From Pomacea canaliculata (taxonomy: Eukaryota; Mollusca; Gastropoda; Architaenioglossa; Ampullariidae), in assembly GCF_003073045.1 (NCBI RefSeq), contig NC_037602.1, positions 7,302,464-7,366,463 of the forward strand: a stretch of 64,000 nt of DNA, read 5' to 3'. Within the stretch, counting starts at the first letter, position 1, and each line of letters starts with the position of its first letter. Below are positions 11,577 to 25,700 of this stretch, one piece after another. A model generated the notes under the pieces. The model was not told where the DNA came from. It ran no database searches and saw only the letters and a list, made by a program, of their open reading frames with translations. The translations under genes were made by a program, and so were the position numbers.

Positions 11577-14500
11577 ATGATCAAGAAAATGGACGATACT
11601 CCGCCACCCGTCTGCAAGATTCCGGATAAAGAGAAGGATCGGTAAGGAGCAGTGATGAATACAAGTTTAATTAAAGGGTTTTCATTCTGGTGTAACTATT
11701 TTACTGACATTTGGTGACTATGACAGGAGAGAAGGAATTATGCATGTGCTTATGCGGTTTCCTTCTCAAGAATTTGAGTGATATGACGTGTATAGGAGAC
11801 GATATCACAAACTTATATCCCCTTATATTATCGAACTTATATTATTAAATACACGTCCATGATATCATGTTATGCTTCAGATTTTCTTCTTTCCCAAATT
11901 TTTATCTTATGCCGAAATGTAAGGCAGTAGAGTAAGCTATACCTTTTAATTATTTAATTATTAATTTTTTTTTTTACTACTTTGATGACAGTCTCCTACG
12001 AAATCTCACTCTCTTTACTTTCTTGACCCAGTTCCAACCCATCTACTTATAATAAGTGTCTTGATCGGCTGCATGATTCCATTTATGCACTGTCAACCAT
12101 TCGTTGGCTACCAGCACTTTGCCCTTTTACTTTAAACATGCCATGATCAATCCACTATTATAAAAGCTCATCTGGACCTCAAGTCAGGGGACTTGCATGT
12201 CTTAGTGATGACTTGCATGTCTCAGTGATGCTAATAGCTATGCCAACAATAGCACTAGCTCCTGGTAGTCTCACTAGTGTGAGACAGGTCAAGGAATAGA
12301 GACCAGACATAGAGTAGTCCACCTGACCTCCAGGTCACAGGAGGCTGGGCACTGCACCAGCAATTAATTCTGTAAAAAGATACTGTTAATGAGACAGAGA
12401 CAATCTAACAAACAGTGGCAGTGGAGAGGCAGCCATACAGCCAGAGGCCAAAGCAACAAAGACATTCCCAACCTGACAGCTGAACTGCTGTCTCTCACAC
12501 ACACACACCACCTGTCATTAGTATTGTTTACTGGAATTTGAGGAAACTAAACCAAACAGGAAAGTTAGCACAGACCTTCCAAGAACTGCATCTGTACTGA
12601 CTTGATCTTCTTGGAATTATGGAAGTATGTTGTACAAAGGGAAAAAGTTCTTGCAGATAATGACGCAGTATCTTAAGGATAAATTTGGAAGTCTAACCTT
12701 TAAACAAGGTAAACAAAATTCAAAATTCAAAATCTACAAAAGCAAAGGCACGTATGCAGAAGGAAACCAGAAGCATCACCTAAAATTTCTCTTCATGGAC
12801 AGCTGATGGGTAAGAGGAAACATGGTCAGCCAAAAGAAACACTGTAAAGAGCAATAGAGAAAGAACTAAAAAAAAAAAAACAGGAACTGACTTGGAACAA
12901 CATTGCAAAACTTGCAGTTGAAGTAAAAACTGGAGGTCTTTATTGAATACCTCATGTACTATCTAGGTACAAAGAGGACTAAATAAGTATCCTGAACATT
13001 GTTCTGTTAATACTGCACTGCTTTGTGTCTTCAGTGATTTGCTGTCCGCTTGATATTAAGGTCACTTTTCGGTGCTATCTTGATTAGTCTTCTGTTTTTG
13101 ATAATACCTCTAATATCTGCTCGTCTCTTTCTTTTATCACCATAAATTTTTCATACCTCTTCTCTTCCCTTTATTTTTTGTAGTTTGGTGGCTGTGTTAC
13201 TTTATTTGTTTCTTGAGCTAGTCTTTTGTTTTGGTTAAGTGCATTGAGATCATTGCCAAGTGGGGATGTGCAGTATATGTTCTTTTTACTATTATTATTA
13301 AGTGCATTTAAAAGTGCCTTTGCTGCTTACAAAAAGAAAATTCAGTGACATTTGGGGTACATATATCTGTTCACAGGTATGCAAAACTCCAGTCAAAGTT
13401 TAAGGAACGCTTTGGCCATGATCCCATCATCTATGCTAGAGCACCAGGAAGAGTAAATCTCATTGGTAAAACATTGAGTAGATGACATTATTATGACTTT
13501 GTGTAATTAAATCAGTTGTGATTTTCATGAAATTTTTTCCTGATGCTGCTGAAATTGTCAAAATTGATATAAAAGACTTTTGGACTGAGGAAGGCTGTGA
13601 CTTTGCATGGACACAAAACATAAAACTGCAGCCTTTCAGCACTCACATACACGCAGACAAGGAAAATCTTGTAAAATATTGCAGAAATGTGGAGGATTAA
13701 AAGATATTCTAAGCATAAAATAAGTTCAAAGATTTTCATTTTTATTGCTTTGAAATGTAAAGATTTAGACAGCTACTGTCAACATGCTGATGTTGTATAG
13801 CAGATGTATTGACAGAATTGCACAACAGTTAGCACCTGCCACCAGTATAGTGAGGGCTGGGTGTCCTGGGTTTTGCTTTTGTCTTGGACACACTGTTCTT
13901 TCTCTGCTTGTGGCATCTGTTACAGGGCTGGCTGCCTTGCTGTGATATAGCCTTAGGTCCTAGCACAGCATAAAACACTAATTCCACCCCATCCACCCCA
14001 TCCCCTTTATTGGCAGAATTTCTAATATGTATGGTGGAGAGAAACTCTGCGTGTGTGTGTGCTCAAATTCGAATGTGTATTTTTTACATTTCAGTATCTT
14101 CCTAATGGCACACCAACTGACCCTGTTGGATGGCTTTCAGAATCACTGCAGTTTATTATGCTGTGCCTGTTCTGTTTCCAGGAGAACATATTGATTACTG
14201 TGGCTATGCAGTGCTTCCCATGGCAATAGAGCAAGATATCGTGTTTGCTGTATCAACAAACAACAGCAAAGAGATTACCCTAGTCAACCAAGATCCCTCC
14301 TACAAGTATGTCTAAAACTGTTTTGAGTTTGTTTTGCTGTATGTTAAAAAAACTGAGTGCTTTTAATCCTTGGATTTTAAAGCTTGTGATAATTTCTTGT
14401 CATGAATGTTTTTCTTTTTATTTTCATTTTCCCTAAAATTTCCTGAGATAGGGGAAGAAAGAAGTAGATTGTAGTTCTGTTGCATTTGGGGAAAGGGAAT

Positions 14501-17500
14501 AGTGACCATCTCTTTATTAAGTCCCCTTTGTTGCCAGCCCTCTTTCCTTGGTTTAGTTGTTAAGAATGTAGGTTCCAACAACTCCAGGTCCAGAAGACAG
14601 ACACAGTCTGTACAAAAACATTTACAGTGCATTATAATTGGAGTTAAAGAAAAAGAAAAGTAAAAATATGCTTTGGTAAATGACTGACAACAGGTTTTGT
14701 TACTTTTCCACTCTAGAGAGTTTTCATGTTCTCTGGAGAATTTTACAATAAGCAGATCAGATCCTCAATGGTACAACTATGCTCTGTGTGGTGTAAGAGG
14801 GGTAATAGAGCATATGGGAGCAGGCAGTGTTGTTGGATTTAATGCCTTGGTAGATGGCAGTGTTCCCAAGAGTGCAGGTCTGTCCAGCTCTAGTGCTCTT
14901 GTATGCTGTGCTGCACTGGCAACTGCTCAAGTCAATGGCTGGACTCTGACCAAGGTGACTAACACCTGCCTGATGAGAAATTTTATGATTTTAAATGATT
15001 TTCATCTTGTTATTTTACCAACCTCACCTCTAGCCACACTTTTTGATAGAACAAACATTTTTTCTCAAAGTTATGAATGATATATTTTGTTTATCTTGCC
15101 ACCCTTGCCTTTTTCCCAGCAAATGAAGGTTGGCAAGATAATAAGTTGAGACTGTATAATTATTTACCAAAATACAGTGCATACATGCATAAATTTAGTG
15201 ACTGAGAATGGAAGTATAGCGCAGCCAATCATGTTGTCAGACATTACAGGGTGAATAATTTTTTCATCTAATTTAATCTGTTAGATTTCATGTCACTCAT
15301 TTTAACTGTTTAAAATGCGTACATGATGTGCATTTGAAGTATGTTTAGAAAAAAGTCTCATTAAATATGTAATACAGCACAACTATTTTTTTAAATGACT
15401 GGGTTGAGTAAGTTCTATACCACATATACCACATATTTTGTACCACAAAATCTGAGTGAAAAATCCCTTCTATCAAATTGTTGTTCTTTCAAGATTTCCA
15501 TGTGCAAAAAGTGGCAAGAAGCTCAGACATTAGCAATATATATGGATAGGCTTGCGTTGTCAAGGCAGCAGCCAAAGAGTGAGCTGATATGTTAATTGTG
15601 TGAATCTGTAGACATTTTTGCCATCATAGGCTTGACTTCTTCATGTGCATGATGATGTTTATAGATCTGTGACTCAAGAAGGGAGAGGGTTTGTTCACTC
15701 AGATTTTGAGAAATACTATCTTGTACAGAAAGCCATCATTTGGAAAAAAATGTTTTGTGCTGTAATAGACTTTTAATGTGTGAGAAAAATAGACGTGGCT
15801 ATACATTCACAACTTCTGAAGTAACAATGCAGAATGGTATGTACATTATTTGTTTCTCCTACTGCTAGGCTGGCAAGTTGAAATTTTATAAATAATTATT
15901 TGTCTTCCAGAAAGTGCTGGCAGAAGTATGTGCAAAATGTGAACATTACATTGGAACAGAGGGTGGAGGCATGGACCAGGCAATCAGCTTTATGGCTAAC
16001 CATGGGATGGTTAGTTTTTCAGATAAATGTTCTGGAAATTTATTGTCTGTTATGATGGCTTGTCTGAATTATGCAAGCAGAAACATTTTCATTTTGAGGT
16101 TTGCATTTCTTCATATCAATTACGTTTAATTAGACTTAAGTTATTTATGTCTGGGAAGAATGAATTTTATGAATTATAATCTAGTCATTAATGACTCAGT
16201 GATATGCAAAGTTCACATATCATATTGACTAAGTAGAGCAGTATTCCATGTGCTGTGTTTGTTGTTTATGAAACTAGTGCCTGAGGTTGCCTTTTTAGTG
16301 ACAAGAAGTACAATTTTTGCAAAAGACTTTTGTAATTCTGAATTTTGCTGTTCCCACAGGCTAAGCTGATAGAGTTTAACCCCCTACGCACTACCAATAT
16401 TCTGCTGCCAGCTGGGGCTGCCTTTATCATTACTAACAGTCTAGTGGAACACAATAAGGCAGCTACATCAGATTTCAATATAAGGGTGGTTGAGTGCAGA
16501 CTTGCTGCTCAGGTTTGTTTGCTTTTTATATCTTGGTGTTTTGGAGGGTTTTTGTTTTTTGAGGGTTTCTTGTCTTATAACTGCTTCTGTTTATCAATGT
16601 TTTGGGAAACTTTGCTTACTCGATAGAGATAAACATACTTGATGTAGTATGCTTTATTATGGTATTTATATATTTGTTAAATTAGGTGTTGGCCAAGGCG
16701 CAAGGCCTGCCATGGCGTGAAACGCGTCTTCTGGGTGGAGTGCAGAAGCAGCTTGGTTTAAACTTTGATGAGATGCTGTCTTTGGTCAAAGAGACTCTTC
16801 ACAAGGAACCATACAACAAAGATGAGCTGTGCCAGTTGTTGGAGGTGACTCCAGATGAACTTGCTCTGAGCAGTCTCAGTCAAAACACTACGCATGGTTG
16901 GTTTGCTTGGTTAATCATTTATGACAGCTGGCTTTGTTGATTTCTGTTACTATTAATAAGTTTTACTTCCATCATTTTGCTGGTTTTTTTCCTTGTGACT
17001 AGCTTTTCTGTTACACAATGTTAATAATCTTTTCCTTCTATCCTCTGCCTTAAACTTTGATTTTTTTCTTTCTCCTTGTTCATCGTAGAAATATAAATGC
17101 TATTATCGATACACTGGTGACAGTTCTTAAATGCTGCTTCAAGTTGTTACCAGAAAAATGAATGCAATCTGAAGAAGGTGCTTTTGGCATGTTTCAGTAA
17201 CATCATTTAAGCTATTTCAGCGAGCCACTCATGTATACAGTGAGGCCAGCCGAGTTTACCAGTTTAGAACAGTATGCGAAGAACAACCCACTGATGCACT
17301 TCAGCGTCTAGGGCATTTGATGGACGAGAGTCATGCAAGCTGTCGAGACTTGTATGAGTGTAGCCACCCAGACCTTGACAAGCTGGTTCAAATATGCAGG
17401 TAATTATTTATTTTCAAGAAGACCATATTTAAAGAATTTTGTTCTGTCCACATTGTCCGTCTACAGCCTGCAGGGCATTAGCAGTATGGAAGGGTGATAC

Positions 17501-17795
17501 ATAACAGAGGTGAAATTACAAATATCAGATATCTCTCCTTGCTTTGTTAGGTCACAGTCTGAGGATGTTTTCTACCCATGTTGCTTTCAGAGATTCTGGA
17601 GCGCTTGGCTCACGTATGACTGGTGCAGGCTGGGGAGGATGTGGTGTGTCTCTGGTGGAGTCCAAAAGTATCATGTCTGTTCTGACCAAAGTCCGTGATG
17701 CTTACTACACCCCAGACCCTGCTCGCGCCCCACTCACTAAGCAAGCACTGTTTGCTACTCAGCCAGGCAATGGTGCAGAGATTTATAATAACTGA
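11577..17795 (+). CDS. GALK2: N-acetylgalactosamine kinase (galactokinase 2)
   Basis: This GHMP-family sugar kinase phosphorylates N-acetylgalactosamine at C1 in the cytosol, a salvage step toward UDP-GalNAc. The nine exons are 11577-11641, 13377-13465, 14182-14305, 14717-14954, 15911-16009, 16360-16512, 16686-16896, 17198-17399 and 17591-17795. They give 461 residues, close to the vertebrate length of about 458. The GHMP motifs are [15 protein letters not shown] (from residue 46), GLSSSSALV (from 147) and [12 protein letters not shown] (about 400-411). EGGGMDQ places the likely catalytic Asp at 194. The EHIDYCGY and EGGGMDQ wording points to GALK2 rather than GALK1. Two in-frame ATGs (11577, 11589) are possible starts; the first is used here. 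Polyadenylation signals AATAAA occur at 18226 and 18275. The gene shares its upstream region with TARS1. Confidence 0.95.
12490..13300 (+). mobile_element. Internally deleted LINE (non-LTR retrotransposon) in GALK2 intron 1
   Basis: Around 12532-12640 one frame reads like the start of a LINE endonuclease domain ([14 protein letters not shown], then LDLLGIME after one stop). Around 12808-12980 the reading resembles the extreme C-terminus of the same kind of polyprotein ([11 protein letters not shown], then RAIEKEL), also with stops. The region between is only about 170 bp, so most of the reverse transcriptase is missing. The tail to 13300 ends in an ATT repeat, typical of LINE 3' ends. The copy is dead and sense-oriented in the intron. 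The family is not determined. Confidence 0.6.
13815..13998 (+). repeat. tRNA-derived SINE, copy 1 (GALK2 intron 2)
   Basis: A tRNA-like head (CAACAGTTAGCACCTGCCACC, then a B-box-like GTCCTGGGTT) is followed by a shared body. The body contains TTTCTCTGC, TGTGGCATCTG, GGCTGCCTTGCTGTGATATAG and a C-rich end after AAACACTAATTCC. Four further copies in this window share this order of blocks. Confidence 0.75.
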
Positions 17796-18225
17796 TGCCT
17801 TTATACTTCAAGCATGATACAGTGAGAGTTGAACATTTGATGTTTCTCTGCACCTCTTGGTTGGGAGAGTTCAGATCAGCATCCCACACAGGTGACAGGG
17901 ATTGCACTAGCTTTGGTGTTTCTTCCTGTTTAATATTGGAAGCATTTGAAAATATTTTGTGGACTGAAAAATTACACATATATATATATAGAATACAAAT
18001 AGTGGTATTTTTCCATAGACAATATTATGATGGCTTTTAAGCTTTGGAGACTTTTCTCCACAATTTATTTTGGTAAATCATCTGCATCTTTCATATATTT
18101 GTAAATGAATGCAGAATTTTTGTGTTTTTAGTATTATTTTTCCACTTTGAGATAAAAGTGTCATCCTACACAGATGTGTACATGTCTTTGCATTGATTTC
18201 TTGCTCTGATTTATAAAAAGACTTC

Positions 18226-18280
18226 AATAAATACACCTTTGTGCTGGCAATGAAAGTCTATACACAAATCATCAAATAAA
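18226..18280 (+). terminator. GALK2 polyadenylation signals
   Basis: Two AATAAA hexamers, at 18226-18231 and 18275-18280, lie about 430-480 bp after the GALK2 stop codon in an A+T-rich 3' UTR. Either could direct 3' end formation. Confidence 0.6.
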
Positions 18281-18299
18281 GTCTTGCAATTGGCTTGGT

Positions 18300-20900
18300 T
18301 GTTCATAGTTTTTCATCAAAATTTGACCCATCAAAGCGCTTTGTGACAATATTGAGACGGTTATTATTCATCTCAGGGGACTATGGAAGTGTGTATTGAT
18401 GACTACATCAAAAATGATAATTCCAGTGAGGCACATGTCAAAATTAATTGATAACTGTTTATAATAAATACTAAGGTTTACAATCTATTTTGCAGTTCAC
18501 AAAGGGAGATAACTTGTTGGTCAACACAACGATTTATAAAGGGGAACAATTTTTGACGGGTGGTGCAAACGCTGGGAGTTAGGCTGTGTTAGCCCCTCCC
18601 CCCCAAAAAAGCTTTCTAATGTACATCCTTATCTGCATATAAGGATGGTTTTGTTAGAAAGTCATCAGCTGGACCCACAGTCACTGCTGTCTTCTTGATA
18701 CCCGCAAAACATTTTTTCCTTATTTGTTAAGACACATTTGAGGTGCCTGTACCTAGCAGTCAGGAACAGTTTAGATAAATACTTCTATTAGTGACGTATC
18801 ATGCATCAGGCCCAATTTTCCAGAGGAAAAGAAAGAAGGCATAACGTAGGTGTTGAGCATATTCAAATACACATGCATTTAAAAACAACCTGAACCTCTG
18901 CCTAAAGTGAACGATGTACATCATGGTCATCACTGACGCCGAAATTTTCTTTATCAAGATTTATGAAAGGTTTACTTCGTCCATCGCTAGTTGATATCTG
19001 CAGGAAAGCTCATTATGTCTGCTTATAACAAGTTTTTCCTGTTTCTATATATTTTTCGTCTTATCCTCCATCATCCATGGTTACACCTATACCATGGGCT
19101 ATGCTCTAAAATGACTTGTTTGATAGTTACCGTGTTCCAACGTGGAATCAAAGACTTAATGTATCATCTTTGGTAGAAGAACGTTTACCCAACGTGCATT
19201 GCTATCAGGATCACCCAGACTTAAGAGTAACCGTGTGGTTGGCATACTCTGGCTGCTGAGGTGTCGGACGCTGCTATTGATGGAGATGGAGCTTCGAAGA
19301 CTAATTTGGGAAGCAAATTTTAAAGCTCGCGTTAAGGGGAGCTCCCAGCAATTTGACCCAAAGTCTCACGCAAGAAACCGAAGCTGTCGGCCGTACTATT
19401 GATGGCGAAAGTCCCACGCGAACTAGGGTATCAAAAGTTCCAACGCTAGTGATCCCTTCTGAATAAACTTGCGCACTGAGTTTCCAAAGCAGTCTTGCAG
19501 CCGCCGCCTCGTACTCTTCAGTCTGATTACATTTAATCTCATTGATTTCAGATCGCACGATTTCTCAACGATTGCTGAATCCGTGATGGGTCTTTGAAGC
19601 AGTCACGTTACAGCAGCAGTAGGCTCCCCCAAACGAGAATGTTATCCCCACAACAAGCCCAAAGAGTAACAAGAAATTCCAAGTAGTGAATATTCTGGTG
19701 CACGCGTTTGTGCTGGGGCGTCAGTGAAAGCTAAAAATCTGTTCATGTTCATCTGTTCAGGGAGAGGGAAGTCTTTTGGGCAAGTTAAGTGTAGGCTTTC
19801 GGACCTGAAACGAGGAGCCGGTGTAAGGTGCTCATTATGTTCTCCCTGGAATTGAACGAAAAATCTGTCGTTCGTCTGCATGTGAGTGATGAACGCAACA
19901 GCATGGATGATGAAAAAAAAAAAACAAACAAACAAAAAAACCAACAAGCATTTCCCCCTGTGTGAGATCGAAGGGCGGGATCGATGTAATTCAGTTAAAC
20001 ACCGAGTGAGAGTTGCCTTTGTGGACATTTTAGCCTTTACTTGAGCCGCCGCGACATGTGATTGCTTCCCTTCCCTCCCAAAGAAGAAAGATATGAGACC
20101 GCTTCATTGCTTTTGCAAACACGCATTTCATCAACATATTTGCTTTCGAAAACCACGGAACTCCAGTGTTAATATCATCAAAGCACACCACCAGCAGCAG
20201 ACTGAAAGAGAAACGAAATAATTGTATTGGAGATATTGTACGTTGTATAGGATATACGTACTTTATCCCAACCTCGACCGTGACTTACCAAAATCGGTTT
20301 GTATTTCGGGGTCCGTTAACCATCCTCCCACCACAATTTCCTTTTAGATTGATCCCAATGACACAGTGGCATGCCAAGTGTTTTTCGTGCCCAGGGTGAG
20401 GGAAGCAAAATACGTTTGTCTTCTTCCTCAGAAGGTCGCCATGTTAAAATACTTGTTCATTCTGTAGAAGGCAAAAGAGTCTGACATATAATTGCTGTTA
20501 ATTTTAAAATGTTGAAATCAAAGTAAAAGTTTTCTTTGAAGAGTGAAACTTGAGAGTATTCAAACATCACAGAATGATGTTTTACACAAGCATGGCTACG
20601 ATGGCTAAAGATTTATCGCGTGATTCTCCCTTGCCCCAGTATTACTGAACAGATATTTAATCGCAAAAAAGCCTCCAGCATACATGCATTTACTTTTAAA
20701 AAAAGAAGACATTCGACAAATTATTACATGTAACCGTGAATGTGACTATGACAATTAGCTGTTCAGTTCAAAAAAAAAAAAATAAATCCTCTTGACTTAA
20801 GGCCCACTTCGTAGTCTTCTTCGATGGCACCATAGGTTCAGCTGGAGTTCGAGAAAGTGTGTGGTCGCCTCTGAAAAGAATTGTGAAGTATACGCTGGAG
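18300..20900. other. Intergenic, no gene recognised
   Basis: No exon with both a splice frame and a recognisable protein was found. Open frames up to 128 codons exist (for example 19642-20028, minus), but they cross an A-rich run and show no family resemblance. Around 18334-18372 there is a sequence resembling a LINE or SINE 3' end (AGCGCTTTGTGACAATATTG followed by TTATTATT). Confidence 0.5.
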
Positions 20901-20902
20901 AG

Positions 20903-21074
20903 GGAGGGAAAATTGGTGTTTCACGCAGACCCAGCAACTAATGCTAAATCAGGCCTGTAAATAAATGCTACATTCAGATAAAGAACAGCTTGCCCGAGGC
21001 GAGATCTGAACCCAGGTCAGCCAATCCTCACTGAACTGAAAACAAGTGATAACCGTTGCGCCACAGGACCACCG
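20903..21074 (-). repeat. tRNA-derived SINE, copy 2 (reverse orientation)
   Basis: Read on the minus strand it gives GGTGGTCCTGTGGCGCAACG, then GACCTGGGTTCAGATCTCG (B-box like), TAGCATTTATTTACAG and a tail with GAAACACCAATTTTCCC. The block order matches the four plus-strand copies. It lies in the gene-free interval. Confidence 0.7.
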
Positions 21075-21959
21075 TACAAATACGCAGGAAGGGCACGAAA
21101 ATTAAAGCAGCACTTGCTGCAGGACAAACAACACTTGCTGTGTTCCGAAAATGTTTACTGGTTGGCTGATAAAGAGCAATACCTTTGCTGATCATGTCAA
21201 ACGCACTGACAAAGCATCGATTTCAATGTGAGATAAGCATAAACTGTCCATTTGATTAGGGTTAATCACTCAGGGAAACAGTACCTTGTACTGAGATCAC
21301 ACCCCTTTCGCGATTTAAAAGTGTCCCAATGGCATTTTGACTGTCATCTGGTTCTTTATAAAGACACGCTAGGGATGATGTGTATTCGGTTTTATAACTA
21401 CAGAATGCCGGTTATTTTCTTCTGATTTTTTTTTTTTTTTTTTTTGGCGCTTTTGGGCGGATAACAGCCGAGTCCTATAGACCTATAGACCGTGCAGTGG
21501 AGGGCAGAGGTTATTAGTTTGACGGGGGTTTAAGCTGCTTACAGGATAGTAATGCATTCCAGTCCATAGCTCTTCTGTATCGCAAATGAACATTTCAGGC
21601 AGATATTTTAACGATTTTTACAAGTGTAAAATCTATCTTTCCTCTCTCTCTCTCTCACTATCAGATATTCACTCTCGCACTGTTGCTTTCATCAACGCGC
21701 CCATCCGCCTCCAAACGAAGGACTGGTACTTACAAAGAGACCAAGATAGATCGCACTCTTTGCGCAGACCGGTAACGATAAATGAAAGATAACAGCCTGT
21801 GGACAGTGAGGTACACATAGACACACTGAACAACATACAGATGGGGTACAAGAGTAGAACATAAGCCAATGGATGAAGGTATGAAGGTAATATAAACAGT
21901 GTAAGATGGAGTCGTTACATGACGGTTAACATGACAGACAGTATTACCAGAATAGTATT

Positions 21960-22760
21960 TCAGGGATAGTACTTTGTGAACAGATATGTTTTCAGTGAGT
22001 GTTTAAATGTAGCCTTGGAGTCCGAGTGGCCAATGTGATGTGGAAGAGAGTTCCACTGCTTAGCAGCACAGAGGGAGGACGTCCGCAGTGTGATTATCCC
22101 TGTGGGAGGGAGGATAAAATGCGGGAGTCTGATGAGGAACGAAGATTTCGGGAGGAGCGAAGACAGACAAAATTTCAGTAAAGTAGTGGATGGATGAGCC
22201 TTCAAAGAATCCATAGCATAAAGCTTATAGTATATTCTAGTTTTAATTGGTAGCCAATGAAGAGAGTGAAGAAGTGGTGTGACATGTTCATGTTTGCGAG
22301 TCCGGAAAACGAGACGAGCAGCTGAGTTTTGGACTTTTTGAAGCTTATCAATGAGGTACTGTGGACAGCTAGCAAGAGAGTTGCAGTAGTCTAGTTTAGA
22401 CAGAACAAATGAGCAGATGAGAATTTTAGTGGATGAGATGGACAGAGTATGGCGAATGGCGCTGATCTTCCGGAGCTCATAGTAAGCAGCACGACAAATG
22501 TGAGAAACATGTTGACCAAGAGACACATCAGCAAACATTATGTAATTTAAGTTACATGCTGAAGTTACAAAAGGAACATAGTCACCGCCTACCCGAACAG
22601 AGACAGGCAGTGAAGGGTAGACTCTGGCTCTCCCCTTTGAAAAAAAATTAAAGCTTCTGTTTTTTCGTCAGTTACTTTTAACTTGTTTTAGGTCATCCAT
22701 AGTCTAATATCAGAAATACAATTTTGGATGCTCTGAATAGCAGTGTATGCCTGAGAAGAA
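21960..22760 (-). mobile_element. 5'-truncated LINE reverse transcriptase C-terminal fragment
   Basis: From 22538 down to 21960 an uninterrupted 192-codon frame encodes the end of a non-LTR retrotransposon polyprotein. It includes HVSHICRAAYYELRKI, LDYCNSLASCPQYLIDKLQ, NSAARLVFRTRKHEHV, LHWLPIKTRIYYKLY, AKQWNSLPHHI and LKTYLFTKYYP. The same frame continues upstream to about 22760 with SDIRLWM, then a stop, then NKLKVTDEKTEAL. The copy therefore has at least one nonsense codon and lacks the endonuclease and RT fingers and palm. The wording suits the CR1/L2/Rex-like LINE group. It is probably a non-functional insertion. Confidence 0.85.
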
Positions 22761-22769
22761 CAGCTGGTA

Positions 22770-25700
22770 TACAGCTAAGTGACATCTAAAATTTAAAAAA
22801 ATTAATAATTTGAAGAATCTTTTAATTTTTGAAGTCTATAGGGTTTACCCGTCGTTTTTATTATTGTTTTGTTTTGTTTTTTCTTCTTCTCCCACTTACA
22901 GGATCGTTGTATTCCCGAAAAGGCCTTACAAAATCCCTTTCGTCGGTCTTGCTGGCATGTCTGACGGAAATGATCTCATGATTATGCAAATGAGTCTCTC
23001 TCGGGGAGCGTGAGGAGCAGACAGTGGGACAGAGAGCACAACCTCGACGTTTATGGTGTGAAAGGCATTTGGAGGAGTACGAGCTTTTCCCATAAAAGGG
23101 AGGGAATACTCTGAGTGCTCCCCCTCCCCAAATAATGTGACGACTTCCTCGCACTCGTGGTCGAGCTCTCTAAGCACAGATACGGGAGGGACATCCAGCG
23201 ATTGAAAATAGAGTTTTGCTTGTTTGTTTGTTTGATAAAGTACACCTTTCAGAGGCATGGCAAGGAGGAAAAACTCGAAAAATCATATGTGTTCTGGAGG
23301 ACAGTTAATTTCATTCACCAAATGCTTTTGGTGATAGATGATCCATTCGTGGACTTGTGTAATTACAACAAACAAACGCTCACACGCACACACAAGAGAG
23401 AGAGAAAGAACCTTTAACATGAAAAGGTACCCCAAGCCATTTCACTAATTGGATTTGCCAAACGTGTAACAAAAAAATGTAAAGAAGAAACTCGTCAGAA
23501 GGACCACAAGGACGCTTCTTATCATCTTATTATAAAATCAATCAACCAGCCAATCAATCAGTCATTCACTCTAAATCATTCTAATTAATCGTCATTAGCA
23601 TGAGCACGACATGCATTTCTAATGACTATATAAAAAAAAAAATCTTTTTTTTTCTTTCAACCATTGCCATGTCGGCAACTTTTGTAACTTTTAAAGTCAG
23701 CCTGAGAAATCTCGCCGGCACCTTCATTCCGCAAATCCTAGTTATACGACTGTGCGCTAATGAAACATTTAAAAACTACTCCTTCATTTGGGCTAATCGA
23801 TTGGCCCTGGGAATCAGGGGGCGGGGATGGTGATTACGATGTTGGTAAATAAGTTGCAAAAGGAAAGCAGAAGTGGGAAATTTTGACTGCTCCTACTATA
23901 GTGGTAGTTAATGTGTAACAGTAAAATTGTTGACATTCCTTAGCCATAAAACGGAGTTATTCCGTAGAATAGCTTTTCACAGAACCGATTGGCAGTAAGA
24001 CATGCCCATAGTGTAATGTTTTTATACACGACATTATAGTTGAGATACAGTTTCCCCAAACTTCACTCTCAAGATATGCACATCAGTTAGATGGAAAAAC
24101 TCTGGCTCTATGAATATCATTGAAGATGCCTAGTTATTATGGATCCAGCTCTCCCATTGGCTGCAGCACATGGTTAACGCTGTCTCATTGGCTACAGCGA
24201 TTCTCGTCAGCATTTTTTTTTTTTTTTTTTTTTTTTTGTAAGGGTTGCTAAGGGGTTGTCACGTTTCTTATTTTTTCGCGAAGAAAAACAATCTGAGCCT
24301 CATTCATTAGATCGTTTGACCAGAAACGAATTCTCTGTCAAGCCAGTCTTCTCCGTTTAGCTCAGTTCTTCCTCACTGCACTCGGTTTGACAATGAATAA
24401 TACAGTCACTCGACAACAAAACATGGCAGCTTCCTTGTGTTTATATGCACTGTTATGCAACCCTGAGTTTTGAGTTTAGACGATCAGTTTATATCCTTTA
24501 AGCCCAACTTGCTATTTTTATCGCCTTTTCATTTAACTCAACAGGGAGAAACCAATCCCTACTCTCACGCGCGCGTGCACAAACACATACACAAAATAGC
24601 TATTCTTAACAGAAAAATCCCATCCTATTCGTCCATTCTAACTTGTTTGCTCACACAGTCACAGCATGAAGGTGTCCCTGTCTGAATCGATTTCAGCTCA
24701 CTTTCCGATCAGAGAGGCCACGCATCGGTCACCTGAGCATGAAATACACTGAGACACTGGGCCGTGGACCACTTCTGCGCATTTCGCCGCCTGTGTTTGA
24801 AATACCTTTAATCTCCAAAGACCTCCAATGGAGCCAGAAAAGCCAGCTTCACGGTTTCAGCAAAATCGAAGAGTTTTTTTCCCTCTTTATCGAATATATG
24901 AGAAGAAGACTTATGATAAAGGAAAACTATATGCGGTAAGAAGAAAATAGTGTATGTGTGTGTGTTTGATGGGATCTGAGATTAAATTAAATCATCCGAT
25001 GCCGATCAGCTAAATAAAGATAATTTTGTTGTGAAGTTTAATAGGTATTGCTTTTTTTAAGTGCTGTTATCGTACAGCACCAGGCCTGTCTTTGCTGACA
25101 CCTGCTTGAAGAGCTCAGCATAGTATGACTTGGAGGAGAACAGAACTTTTGCACATCGTATAAGATATATAACTATAAATATTGAGAGGCAGACAACAGG
25201 AATATATAGACAAATAGACAAATCAGGATACAGGCAGGTAGATAGACAAGAAAGGAGGCAGAGATGGAGACGAGCGGACACACACTTCTAGCCCTCCCTC
25301 TCCCGCATTTTTTCACCTACATTTGTCTCTCTAGAACACACACACACACAACGAGACATATCGGACATCAGGCAGGTAAAGAAAGTTGTAAACAGATCAC
25401 AGACGTATAAAGTGAAATGTCTGTGAACAGACTGAAGTGCAGTCGTAAATGATTTTGGCAGTAAGGAACTAAGCACAAATATCGGTTAATGAGACTGTAT
25501 CAGTTGAAAACATAGCAGGGGACACAATTAAAACTGCAACTCTCAAAACTTTCGTCCTTATCGCAACTTTCACAACCACTAGAGCGTGTAGAAGTTGATC
25601 GTCTGTCGTTAGACCTACCCTCTCACAACCCTCAACTCCCTCTCCTACCCATCCAAAAAATATATAAAAATATGATAGCATTTTGAGGATATTCATTCTA

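Noticed and set aside
19642..20028. 128-codon minus-strand open frame with a hydrophobic stretch
   Set aside because: The hydrophobic part (VFLFVCFFFFII) is a translated homopolymer-rich run. There is no domain, no splice context and no other exon.
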